The position numbers were made by a program, and so were the translations under genes. Below are positions 1 through 8,655 of a stretch of 64,000 bases of DNA, piece by piece. The notes beneath the pieces were generated by a model, which saw only the letters and a program-made list of their open reading frames with translations, had not been told where the DNA came from and did no database searches. This DNA is from JAUIAI01 sp045106815 (GTDB taxonomy: Bacteria > Pseudomonadota > Gammaproteobacteria > Burkholderiales > Burkholderiaceae_E): the NCBI GenBank assembly GCA_045106815.1, contig JBGCFG010000024.1:147811-211810 (forward strand), in the 5' to 3' direction. Positions within the stretch are counted from its first letter, which is position 1; each line of letters opens with the position of its first letter.

Positions 1-149
1 GCGGACTCGTCAAAATCCTCACGAAGTTTCAGGACCCTTCGCGATTCCCCATTTACGGGGTCATGCTTCCTGATCGCCATCGCCTGCCTAAAACCCGTGC
101 CTGCCTTGAGCACTTTCAACGCGTGTTCAGCGCGCTTAAAACTGACTGA
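1..149 (+). CDS. LysR-type regulator, C-terminal end (partial)
   Basis: A plus-strand frame is open from the window edge to a TGA at 147-149 and gives 48 residues. The string FPIYGVMLPDRHRLPKTRA followed by CLEHF is the pattern that closes the effector-binding domain of LysR-type transcriptional regulators (strand, then 'R-H-L-x-x-K-x-R', then a terminal helix). The DNA-binding part lies outside the window, so neither target nor effector can be said. It converges on ddl and overlaps its last codons by 14 bases. It could also be a remnant, since the start is not visible. Confidence 0.62.
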   Translation, partial: GLVKILTKFQDPSRFPIYGVMLPDRHRLPKTRACLEHFQRVFSALKTD

Positions 150-1266
150 CTGGATCGGGCTGCCTGTCCTTGTTTGGAGGCTGAACCATTGGCGGCGGGG
201 AGTCTTGATTGGCCGGTTGTTGTTGCCGCTCAAAAGCCTGTTGCTGTTGCGCGTAAGCCCGGTCGATGAGCCGCTCTAGCAAGTCGCTCGAGCTAACGCC
301 ACTCAGACTCATGAGCTTGGGAAAAAGGCTAATGTTAGTGAAGCCCGGTAGCGTATTGACTTCATTGACCAGTAGGCGCCCGTCAGGCCCTATGAAGAAG
401 TCAACCCTTGCCATACCGTCCACTTCCAGCGCTTTGCAGGCGGCAATGGCTTGCACCTGTACAGACTGCCGGACGGGGGTGGGCAATTCGGCCGGGCAAC
501 AGGTGACGGTATGACTGTGCTGGTCATACTTTTCATGATAGCTATAGACGTCATTGTCGCTTGCCGGAATGATTTCTCCGGGTGCCGCCGCGAAGGGGTC
601 GTCGGCAAGCAAGACTGCGCATTCAATCTCTCTGCCGCGAATAAAGCGCTCAATAATCACCTTGTCGTCAAAATTGAACGCGTGCGTTAGTGCTTGCCGG
701 AGTTCTGGCTCATTCGAAACTCGGCTGACGCCGATGGATGAGCCCATGTTGGCGGGTTTGACGATCAGCGGCAGCCCGAGTTTGGAGACGAGCAAAGCAT
801 ACGAAACCCCGTCACCTTGATGGAATGTTTGTGATGATGCCGTGGGTATGCCAGCCGCCCGCAATAGTCGCTTGGTGATGTCCTTGTCCATACAAATGGC
901 GCTGGACAAGAGGTTTGCGCCGACGCAGGCAAGGTTTGCGAGCTTGCACAAACCTTGCACGGACCCGTCTTCGCCATAGGGCCCATGCAGCATCGGAAAG
1001 ACCACATCAACTGTCATCTTGATCCCCGGATTATCGGTCACCAGCAACTGACCCCGGCCGCCTGGCAGCAGGGTGATAGATGGCCAATAGCTTCTGGGTT
1101 CGGCAACGAACGGTGCGAGTCGCCAGACACCTGATAGATCAATTGCAATCAGCGTGACGTCGTACCCAGCTAAGCGGAGGTCGGCGTGGACTTTCCTGGC
1201 CGAACGGACCGATACCGAATGCTCTGCAGATTGCCCACCGAACAGAAGGGCGACGCTCTTAGTCAT
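136..1266 (-). CDS. ddl: D-alanine--D-alanine ligase
   Basis: ATP-grasp ligase that joins two D-alanines for the peptidoglycan stem peptide in the cytoplasm. Visible signatures are the N-terminal LLFGGQSAEHSVS loop (residues 8-20), HGPYGEDG (94-101), the ATP-binding VKPANMGSSIGVS stretch (about 169-181) and the metal/substrate segment RVDFF...VNEVNTLPG (about 287-308). At 376 residues it belongs to the longer DdlA-like class. Unlike many proteobacterial ddlB genes it is not in a mur/fts cluster. The last 40 residues form a Gln/Pro-rich tail (QQQQ, QQQ, PPP) beyond the usual domain end, and this tail overlaps the convergent LysR gene. Confidence 0.95.
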   Translation of the reverse strand: MTKSVALLFGGQSAEHSVSVRSARKVHADLRLAGYDVTLIAIDLSGVWRLAPFVAEPRSYWPSITLLPGGRGQLLVTDNPGIKMTVDVVFPMLHGPYGEDGSVQGLCKLANLACVGANLLSSAICMDKDITKRLLRAAGIPTASSQTFHQGDGVSYALLVSKLGLPLIVKPANMGSSIGVSRVSNEPELRQALTHAFNFDDKVIIERFIRGREIECAVLLADDPFAAAPGEIIPASDNDVYSYHEKYDQHSHTVTCCPAELPTPVRQSVQVQAIAACKALEVDGMARVDFFIGPDGRLLVNEVNTLPGFTNISLFPKLMSLSGVSSSDLLERLIDRAYAQQQQAFERQQQPANQDSPPPMVQPPNKDRQPDPVSQF

Positions 1267-1384
1267 GATTCGCCTGCACGTTAGTTAACAGGCATTGAGT
1301 TTAAGGAGCAGATCTGGCGATTCGCAGACTCAAAAGTGGCGAAATGATGACAATCCCCACCGAAAGGCGGGCTGCTTGACCAAT

Positions 1385-2026
1385 CTAAACCTGAGCGAAG
1401 TCTCCCGTGAACGAGCCGCGAGCCGTCTGGCCATTCTCGAGTTCGAATTGAAAGTCCACTTTGTAGATGGCGCCAGATGGCTCAAGCGTGATTGTGCCGC
1501 CGGTGACTGTCAGGAATTCGCCATCATCGCTTTTGACTGATCCGTCGCCGTTGAGATCAACCGCGAACTTGCCGTCCTTAAAGAAGAAAGTTTGAGCGAG
1601 TGCAGGGTCGTCTTCATCCGTGCCGCGTGGGACATAAGAGAAAGTGCCCCCTTGCAACTGACCGGTACCTGGTGAGTAGACATCTGCGTAGAACCAGATT
1701 GATGCGTTTCTGGCTCGCCATATCAAGCTTAGATTGCCTGTAATGGGTACTTGAACGGAATAGAACTCGCCGTTCGTGACGTTGAGTTGGCTGTTGGCAT
1801 GGTTGTCATCCGGTCGGAACACTTCTTCCAGTCCTGCACTTAAAGGGTAGGTTTTACCGTCGTAAGACACCGTGTTGGTTGCGATGCCGCCGCCGTTGTC
1901 AGGCGGTTGTTGAGTGCCCGAGTCACCATCGCCGTCACCGTCCGTTCCACCTCCGCAAGCAAACATAACGGTTGCGAAAAGCAAGGCCATTGCGGCGAGT
2001 GACAGACGAGTTGATTTGTTGGACAT
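1385..2026 (-). CDS. Putative lipoprotein with an EF-hand-like calcium loop
   Basis: No family recognised. The ATG at 2026 is chosen because AAAGG lies just upstream on the minus strand; an upstream start at 2050 would add eight residues without a better site. The N-terminus has a hydrophobic signal ending in MFAC (Cys24), a poor but plausible lipobox, then a Gly/Asp-rich linker (DGDGDGD) typical of exported lipoproteins. The mature part looks beta-rich. Residues 157-168 read DLNGDGSVKSDD, which fits an EF-hand/dockerin calcium loop with Asp in place of Glu at position 12. Divergent from the LysE gene, single-gene unit. Confidence 0.6.
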   Translation of the reverse strand: MSNKSTRLSLAAMALLFATVMFACGGGTDGDGDGDSGTQQPPDNGGGIATNTVSYDGKTYPLSAGLEEVFRPDDNHANSQLNVTNGEFYSVQVPITGNLSLIWRARNASIWFYADVYSPGTGQLQGGTFSYVPRGTDEDDPALAQTFFFKDGKFAVDLNGDGSVKSDDGEFLTVTGGTITLEPSGAIYKVDFQFELENGQTARGSFTGDFAQV

Positions 2027-2169
2027 GCAATTACCTTTGGTGATAAACATTGGTTCGGAGCCTGGCGTCGAAACCTTTTACAGGTGTGTTCTTATCGCAG
2101 GATCACGCCCTGTAATGTACACAGTCAGCGCTTGTGAAATTTTCATCCACTCACTTCAGGAAGCCTCGT

Positions 2170-2808
2170 TTGATTGACTCTGCAACCCTCTTGATCTTCG
2201 TGGGCGCAGTTGTGTTGCTCGTGATCACGCCTGGCCCCGATATGGCCTTTATGCTTGCAAGAACGATTGCTCAAGGCAGGCGGGCTGGCGCCCTGGCAGC
2301 GGTCGGCATAAATGCCGGCGCGTATGTGCACGTGCTGGCTTCCGTGCTTGGGCTCACGGCCATTTTGGCGACTTCATCATGGGCATTCACGGTGGTGAAA
2401 TGGGTGGGCGCCGCGTATTTGATCTGGCTTGGTATTCAGGCATTTAGGGCGCCACCTATGACGCTTGCGATGGATGCCGGGCGCAGGCGCAGGATCAACC
2501 GATCAGCTATTTTTTGGCAGGGCCTTATTAGCGATGCACTCAATCCAAAGGTTGCGATCTTCTTCATGGCGTTCTTGCCGCAATTTGTTGACCCTGGGAG
2601 CAACACAGTCTCAGTGACGGAGCAACTGCTTATGCTGGGCGTGACGTGCAATGTCATCGCCCTAGTAATCAACCTGATACTCATTCAGTTGGCCGGGCTA
2701 GCGACAGGGAGCCTGCGAAGCAACCAACGCGTCTCAGTGTGGCTCAATAGGCTAATGGGTACCGTCTTCATTGCCCTGGGCGTTCGGCTTGCACATGAAA
2801 GACTCTAG
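2170..2808 (+). CDS. LysE/RhtB family amino-acid exporter
   Basis: Inner-membrane exporter of the LysE superfamily, about 212 residues and six hydrophobic segments. The hallmark ITPGPDMAFMLARTIAQG follows the first membrane segment, as in RhtB/RhtC-type threonine and homoserine exporters. I prefer the TTG at 2170 (AGGAAG 7 bases upstream) over the ATG at 2134, which would add 12 charged residues before the first helix. It stands alone and is transcribed divergently from the lipoprotein. Substrate cannot be assigned from sequence. Confidence 0.86.
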   Translation: MIDSATLLIFVGAVVLLVITPGPDMAFMLARTIAQGRRAGALAAVGINAGAYVHVLASVLGLTAILATSSWAFTVVKWVGAAYLIWLGIQAFRAPPMTLAMDAGRRRRINRSAIFWQGLISDALNPKVAIFFMAFLPQFVDPGSNTVSVTEQLLMLGVTCNVIALVINLILIQLAGLATGSLRSNQRVSVWLNRLMGTVFIALGVRLAHERL

Positions 2809-2814
2809 TACAAA

Positions 2815-4320
2815 TCAGTAATACTGAGCGTCGAGAATTTCAAATTCGAGTCCGCGCACCATCATCTGATTAAACTGCACATGAGACTTGTTTGGGGAAA
2901 CTTCCCCGGCGGTTGGGTCCATGTGCTGCCAACGCCCATTAATGTAAATCTCTACCCATGCGTGTCCGCCAAACTGACCGAGGTTTGGGTTGGTCGGATC
3001 ATCTTGGTAGTAGATGAATCCACTCACTTCGCGGGCGGGTAGCCCGTTTGCGCGCGCGAGTGTCACCAGTAGTTGCGAATACTCTGTGCAATCGCCAACC
3101 GGATCGTCGAGCATCGCCAGCACAGATTTAGTGCCCACTAGTTCGTACCTAATCTTGCCGGCTACATAGGTGGAGAGGGATTCAGCCAATGCCCGGTCGG
3201 ATACGTTAGCGGGTAATTGGGCTCTCAGTGACTCGACCAAATCTTTGATGCGTGGATGGTCGACTGGGTAGGTGAAATTGGCCGCCAGATAATTGCTTAT
3301 GTCTTTGCTGTTTTTAGATGGCTGGGGCGGTGCTGGATAGTCAGCGATACGCGCAATAGCTGTCTTGTGATCGACGATTTGAACGCGCTGCATCTGGCCA
3401 TCGGTTATGACTTCATCGATCCGTGCCAGAGGGTCATCGATTTTGACCTTGAGTAACAGCGTCTTAATCTTACCCAAGGCGCTACCGTCAAGGCGGCCAT
3501 TTGACTTTACCGTCAACAGTTCAATTTGATCTACTTTTTCAATCGGCCCCTGAGCCTGTTCCTGGCTTTGCAGCCGGGCCTCGAGCTGGCCAAGTTGCAG
3601 CGTCAACGCCTCACCATCACGATACCGTTGACGGATTCGGGTAGTGGTGCCTTTGGTCTGGACTTTGCTTAAAACGGTTTGAAACAGATGAGAGCTCCCC
3701 TCAATCGACTGTTGCTGGACGCTGTGAAGCACATGATCAAACCGCGTTACTTCTAGCGCCTCCACGTCGAGATAGGTTGACGTGAACTGTGCGCCGGGAC
3801 GTAAACGTGCGAGCTGATCAGGCATGTAAACCGAATCTTCATCACACAAGGTCCAACGATGCCCTGGCATGTCATAAACACCACTTTCTGAAGAAACTTG
3901 AATGCCATCATCTTCTTGGAGGTAGCGGATGTGTCCTTCACGGCGCTTGATAAAACCCGAAATCAGGCTGTGAGGTGGGTTGCTGGCAAAGATCTTCTGC
4001 TCGCTCACTTCCGACAAAACTTCGCCAAGCGTCATCGCCAATTGGGTGTTGATGACAATTTGCTCATGATCACCCATTTGAGCTGAGCCGCTCATGTAGC
4101 CAACTTTGGCACCCTCCCAATACAGGCCGTACCAGCTCTTGCCATCGAAGATCGCATGGTCAGGGCCGACGGAACACTCGCGAGCGACAACAGCAGGCGT
4201 GGCTGCGGCTGGGGAAGCCGCAAGTGATGGCACGCTCAGGGTCAAGATCAGGACCAAAACTGAAGACCCGATCAACACGAAATAAACTGCAGCCGGACAG
4301 CGGGCAGCCAGCGCTCTCAT
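2815..4320 (-). CDS. Transglutaminase-like exported protein
   Basis: About 501 residues with an N-terminal membrane or signal segment (YFVLIGSSVLVLILTLSV) and a C-terminal transglutaminase-like fold. The papain-like triad is visible as Cys in GDCTEYSQLL, His in GGHAWVEIY and Asp in HMDPTAGE. Such proteins are usually periplasmic or membrane-anchored peptidases or isopeptide-acting enzymes; the substrate is unknown. The start at 4320 gives an ATGA overlap with the upstream HAD gene, so it is translationally coupled as the last gene of the acyl-CoA synthetase operon. The middle third has no recognised domain. Confidence 0.8.
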   Translation of the reverse strand: MRALAARCPAAVYFVLIGSSVLVLILTLSVPSLAASPAAATPAVVARECSVGPDHAIFDGKSWYGLYWEGAKVGYMSGSAQMGDHEQIVINTQLAMTLGEVLSEVSEQKIFASNPPHSLISGFIKRREGHIRYLQEDDGIQVSSESGVYDMPGHRWTLCDEDSVYMPDQLARLRPGAQFTSTYLDVEALEVTRFDHVLHSVQQQSIEGSSHLFQTVLSKVQTKGTTTRIRQRYRDGEALTLQLGQLEARLQSQEQAQGPIEKVDQIELLTVKSNGRLDGSALGKIKTLLLKVKIDDPLARIDEVITDGQMQRVQIVDHKTAIARIADYPAPPQPSKNSKDISNYLAANFTYPVDHPRIKDLVESLRAQLPANVSDRALAESLSTYVAGKIRYELVGTKSVLAMLDDPVGDCTEYSQLLVTLARANGLPAREVSGFIYYQDDPTNPNLGQFGGHAWVEIYINGRWQHMDPTAGEVSPNKSHVQFNQMMVRGLEFEILDAQYY

Positions 4321-4967
4321 GCTTGCGCGCCGCTCGCTTTGCTCAGCTCGTCCAAACATCGCTTGATGTCGGCCGGGCTGCTGACTTTGACAGCGCTTAT
4401 GCCCAACGCATCAGCACCGTCGAGGTTTTCTTGTGTATCGTCAAAAAAGAGGCTTTGCTCTGGCGCTACATCCATCGGATTGCAAACTGCGAGAAACGCA
4501 TCTGCGTCAGGTTTGCGTAGCCCAAGCTCATTCGATACAAAAACATGCTCAAAGAGATTGAGGGTTTCGGTCAGCACCGGCGCCCAATAGGCCTGGTGGC
4601 CAGCGTTGGTGTTGCTAAACACGACGCAGGGTGCAATTGAAGCGGCCTGCTGAATGAGCGCTCGAACACCGGGAATCTCAGGTCCAAAAATCGCATTCCA
4701 GCCGGCAAGCATTTGTTCATCGCTGAGGCTCAGGTTGTGCAGATCGCGCTGATAGTCCAGGTACTGGGTTGTTGTGAGCTCCCCGCGCTCGTGCTGGCGA
4801 TAGGCGTCGTCAACCGCGAAGCGTTGCTGGATCTGCTGTGCATCCTGGCCGGTCAACCTCGCCCAATGCTGAAAAACACGGGAAAAATCTATATCAATAA
4901 TCACGCCGCCCAGGTCAAAAATAATGAGTTCCGGGCGCGCGAGCTGGGAAGCGTTACGACCTGCCAT
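4317..4967 (-). CDS. HAD-superfamily phosphatase (YihX-like)
   Basis: Haloacid dehalogenase-like hydrolase, subfamily IA variant 3. Motif I is IIFDLGGVIIDIDF, motif II is VVFSNTNAG, the conserved Lys is in ELGLRKPDADAF, and motif III is SLFFDDTQENLDGA. The segment RHERGELTT-like (QHERGELTTTQYL) and overall length resemble Escherichia coli YihX, a glucose-1-phosphate phosphatase, but substrate is not determined by sequence. The ATG at 4967 forms TGATG with the acyl-CoA synthetase stop; the TTG one codon earlier is possible. It is followed by the transglutaminase gene with an ATGA overlap. Confidence 0.87.
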   Translation of the reverse strand: MAGRNASQLARPELIIFDLGGVIIDIDFSRVFQHWARLTGQDAQQIQQRFAVDDAYRQHERGELTTTQYLDYQRDLHNLSLSDEQMLAGWNAIFGPEIPGVRALIQQAASIAPCVVFSNTNAGHQAYWAPVLTETLNLFEHVFVSNELGLRKPDADAFLAVCNPMDVAPEQSLFFDDTQENLDGADALGISAVKVSSPADIKRCLDELSKASGAQA

Positions 4968-6682
4968 CAAGCAGTCTCGATTTCAGCGAGGCCCAGCTCT
5001 TTGACCATGGCAGCGCGCATCACGAACTTTTGCGGCTTGCCCGTGACAGTCATCGGAATTTCTTTTACGAAGCGAATGACGGAGGGCACTTTAAAGTGAG
5101 ATATCTGGCTTGCGCAGAAGTCTCGCACGTCGTCTTCGGTCAGTTGTATGCCCTCGTCAGTGACAATCCAGGTGCAAACAGCTTCGCCAAATTTTTCATC
5201 GGGGATGCCAAAGACCTGCACCTGTGCGATGCCTTTCAAGCGGTAGAGGTATTCCTCCACTTCACGCGGGTAAACATTCTCTCCGCCGCGCACAATCATG
5301 TCTTTGACGCGGCCGGTGATCTTGCAATAGCCCTCAGCATCCAACGTTGCCAAATCACCGGTGTGCATCCATCCGTCTTTGTCTATGCTGGCGCTGGTTT
5401 GCTCTTCATCGTCCCAGTAGCCAATCATGACTGAATAACCTCGTGTACAGAGCTCACCCTGTTCGCCTACCGGCACGACCTGACCCTGTTCGTCAATGAT
5501 TTGGACTTCCACATGCGGATGGATACGACCGACTGACGACACGCGTTTATCTGTTGGGTCATCAGTGCCGCTTTGAAACGAGACGGGGCTGGTTTCGGTC
5601 ATGCCGTAGGCTATGGTGACCTGCTCCATATTCATGGTTGACTGCACTTTCTTCATGACTTCAACCGGGCATGGAGCGCCCGCCATGATGCCTGTGCGCA
5701 GTGATTTGAGGTCAAACGACTCAAAAGCAGGGTGGGCCAGCATGGCAACAAACATAGTAGGCACACCGTAGGCGGCCGTGCAGCGTTCCTGAGAGATGGC
5801 ACTCAGGGTTGATTCCGGATCAAACCCCTCACCGGGAATGATCATGGCTGCGCCGCGTGTCACGCAGCCAAGCGTCCCCATGACCATGCCAAAGCAATGA
5901 TAAAACGGCACGGGAATACAAAGACGGTCAGCCTCGGTAAAGCGCATTGCCCCGGTCACGAAATACGCGTTGTTAACAATATTGCGGTGGTTAAGGGTTG
6001 CCCCCTTGGGCAAGCCGGTGGTGCCACTCGTAAACTGGATGTTGATCGCATCATCCAGCGACAGACTTGAGGTGATGGCATCAAGCCTAGCGCTTGATTT
6101 GTTAGCACCGGCTTGAATCAGGTCATTGAAGCGAAGCATCCCGGGCTCTGCGTCATCGCCTGCCTTAATGATGGTCATCAGGTGAGGCAGGCGCTTTGCG
6201 GACAACTCACCTGGCGTGGCTTGCGCCAGTTCTGGAGCCAATTCACGCAACATACCCAGATAGTCAGAGGTCTTGAAGCGCTCAGCTGTAATCAAAGCAC
6301 GACATGAAACTTTGTTCAGCGCGTATTCAAGTTCGCCAAGTCGATAAGCTGGGTTGATATTCACCAGCACGAGGCCAATCCGGGCAGTGGCAAACTGGGC
6401 CAGGAGCCATTCCGGACGGTTGGGAGCCCAGATACCAATGCGATCGCCTTTTTCAAGGCCTAGATCCAGCAACGCATGGGCCAGGGCGTCTACGCGGTCT
6501 GCAAATTCGCGCCAGGTCCAGCGCTCATGGTGATCGCAAAACACAACAGCTTCCTGGTCGGGCAGGCGCTGCGCCGTATCAAGAAGCGCCTGAGCAACCG
6601 TTTTGGTGAGAAGCGGCGTGTCGGTCGGGCCGGCGACTTCTGAGCGATTGTTTTTCGGGAGGTAAACATCTGACTGGGGCAT
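4967..6682 (-). CDS. Acyl-CoA synthetase (AMP-forming), FadD-like
   Basis: ANL-superfamily adenylating enzyme of 571 residues that activates a carboxylic acid, probably medium or long chain, as acyl-AMP and then acyl-CoA. Visible motifs: TSGTTGLPKG at 218-227 (P-loop), YGMTETSPVS (A5), TGDLATLDAEGY and GRVKDMIVRGGENVYP (hinge and A8), and the catalytic Lys in VTGKPQKF near the C-terminus. First gene of a three-gene minus-strand operon with the HAD phosphatase and transglutaminase-like protein, all joined by overlaps. The chain-length preference cannot be read from the sequence. Confidence 0.93.
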   Translation of the reverse strand: MPQSDVYLPKNNRSEVAGPTDTPLLTKTVAQALLDTAQRLPDQEAVVFCDHHERWTWREFADRVDALAHALLDLGLEKGDRIGIWAPNRPEWLLAQFATARIGLVLVNINPAYRLGELEYALNKVSCRALITAERFKTSDYLGMLRELAPELAQATPGELSAKRLPHLMTIIKAGDDAEPGMLRFNDLIQAGANKSSARLDAITSSLSLDDAINIQFTSGTTGLPKGATLNHRNIVNNAYFVTGAMRFTEADRLCIPVPFYHCFGMVMGTLGCVTRGAAMIIPGEGFDPESTLSAISQERCTAAYGVPTMFVAMLAHPAFESFDLKSLRTGIMAGAPCPVEVMKKVQSTMNMEQVTIAYGMTETSPVSFQSGTDDPTDKRVSSVGRIHPHVEVQIIDEQGQVVPVGEQGELCTRGYSVMIGYWDDEEQTSASIDKDGWMHTGDLATLDAEGYCKITGRVKDMIVRGGENVYPREVEEYLYRLKGIAQVQVFGIPDEKFGEAVCTWIVTDEGIQLTEDDVRDFCASQISHFKVPSVIRFVKEIPMTVTGKPQKFVMRAAMVKELGLAEIETA

Positions 6683-6742
6683 GCGAAGGTCTCCAATTTG
6701 GCTCGCAACAGATCTGTTCTCCCGACAGTATAGAACCGCGGT

Positions 6743-8443
6743 TCAGTTGCTTCGAGAAGCCGAACCAGCTAGTTTGGTGCTCGCACTATTAAACGCATTA
6801 AGCAGTATCTGGTTCAACGCATTAATGGTGCCCAGTGACTGGCGCCTGGGGTTGACGCCTTCGGAGAAACCGGCCGCCCGCAGTCTGTCCAGCAGTATCT
6901 CGTTACTGGACACAATGTGGACCGGCACATCCCAGCTGGCATTGGGGCCTGTCACACTACTCGCCGGCTGATGGTCACCGATCAGGATCAGTAGGTTGTC
7001 TCGCGGCTGAGGTAAAGCCTCGTAGCCCGCCAGCCACTTGAATGTGTATTCAATGGTGCTGATATAGGGCGGGAAGAGGTCTGTCCAGTCGATCTTGTCA
7101 GCGAGTGCTTGCTCAGTTTCATCATCATCGTAGGGTTGAGCACTGGTGACTCTCGACCAGTCGGACTGATAGGGCGGCGTGGGTCTGAACGGAATATGGC
7201 TGGTGATGGTCGGATAGAAAATGAATCTCGGTTTGTCCGATTGGCTGGGCGGGTACATCTCATCGATGCGTGCCATCACAAACTGATCGGGCAACCACCA
7301 GAGCCCGAACTTCGGGCCTTCATAGTCCAGGCTGGGCGCGTCATGATAGTGATCAAACCCATAGAAAGACTTTTCAGGCCAGTCCCAACTCATGGCAGGG
7401 TAAAGGCCAATCGTGCGATAGCCTGCCGTCTCGAACGTGTCGATCATTGTTTTGCGATCGGTCGTTAGCAGCAGGTCGTGCCGCAGAGGGTCGGTCAGAT
7501 CAATGCCTGAGAGCACACTCAGGTGTGAGAGCTCGGAGGCGCCGGCGAAAGTCGCGGCCCGCATGAACGCCGACAGAACGGTTCGGCCTTGTTCGTTAGC
7601 TGCGCGCTCAAACTCTGCGCGTGCCGGATCTATCGCTTTGAAGATTTCTGGATGCTCGTAAGTGGTGGCGCCATAAGACTCCAAAAAGAGCATTTTGACT
7701 TCTGCGCCTTTGAGTGCGTCAAGATCAGACGTGAGCGGCGGAGAGGCGGGCAACACCTTGGCCAGCCTGCTCGGTAAAAAGGCGGTGAGTAGCAGATCTG
7801 CCTGGCGCAGGTAGATTGGGACGACCGGGCGCGAAATATACGGCCACGTCGCCTCGACTTTCATGACGTTACCGACCACCATGCCCATCCAGAAGACTGT
7901 TATGACCAACAGGATCGGTGAACGCAGCGCATATGGCACTGCATGGTTGGCGAGGGTTTTGATGCAGGTTCGTATCAGCCAGATCAAAAACCAGGCACCC
8001 AAAACAATCGCCAGCAAAATCGCCACGATCTGCCAGCCGGCAAGCGCCTGGCTTGCGACCTCCAGAAACTTCGGAATCTGATGTCCGTCCCAATACAGGT
8101 TTAGCTCACGGCCAAAGAGCGCCGGTACCGTGACATCCGTGTATCGGCCGATGACGATCAGGAGGTACAGCCCGGTGGTGATCGACAACGCCAGAGCGCC
8201 AACGCGTTTAAATAGCGCCACCCAAATCAGCAGCAAGACCCAAAGGCCGACAAATTCTGGCCCCACCCGCGCATCAGGCTTAATCAGCGGGGTTGGCCAG
8301 ACATTCTCAAAACTGGTTAGAAAGTTCAGCAGCAATAGCGCCGCCATCACTTTGACCAGCAGCATCATGCGAGACGAATTGGGGGGTTGTGAAGCAGATG
8401 AATCGGCGTTGTTCGGGCTCAATCGTCCTCCGGGTGAGCCCAC
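6743..8443 (-). CDS. Membrane protein with alkaline-phosphatase/sulfatase-fold domain
   Basis: About 566 residues. Four or five hydrophobic segments in the first 190 residues are followed by a large extracytoplasmic domain of the alkaline phosphatase superfamily, an architecture shared with LTA synthases and phosphoethanolamine transferases. Support: KMLFLESYG (first metal site Glu), the nucleophile region AATFAGASELSHLSVLSG, and LILIGDHQP (metal-binding Asp-His). The GTG at 8443 starts a 25-residue polar leader; the ATG at 8368 just before the first membrane segment is an alternative. A role in modifying envelope polymers or lipids is inferred from the architecture only. Confidence 0.75.
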   Translation of the reverse strand: MGSPGGRLSPNNADSSASQPPNSSRMMLLVKVMAALLLLNFLTSFENVWPTPLIKPDARVGPEFVGLWVLLLIWVALFKRVGALALSITTGLYLLIVIGRYTDVTVPALFGRELNLYWDGHQIPKFLEVASQALAGWQIVAILLAIVLGAWFLIWLIRTCIKTLANHAVPYALRSPILLVITVFWMGMVVGNVMKVEATWPYISRPVVPIYLRQADLLLTAFLPSRLAKVLPASPPLTSDLDALKGAEVKMLFLESYGATTYEHPEIFKAIDPARAEFERAANEQGRTVLSAFMRAATFAGASELSHLSVLSGIDLTDPLRHDLLLTTDRKTMIDTFETAGYRTIGLYPAMSWDWPEKSFYGFDHYHDAPSLDYEGPKFGLWWLPDQFVMARIDEMYPPSQSDKPRFIFYPTITSHIPFRPTPPYQSDWSRVTSAQPYDDDETEQALADKIDWTDLFPPYISTIEYTFKWLAGYEALPQPRDNLLILIGDHQPASSVTGPNASWDVPVHIVSSNEILLDRLRAAGFSEGVNPRRQSLGTINALNQILLNAFNSASTKLAGSASRSN

Positions 8444-8655
8444 AGGGCTTCTTTCTATTTTGGCTGTGCTGGCAGGGATGCAGGTCTCGAAATCTTTCCT
8501 ATCTCCGTCAGTCGCTGCTGCCGCCAGAACCTATCAGGCAACAGCGCGAAATAATGAGACTTATCGCACCTTTTGACCGCGAATGCCTGGCAGGCACGGA
8601 TCATAGCGCGTGACGCGGGGAGGTTTGTATCGCGCGCGCCTGGGATAGCGCAGAT

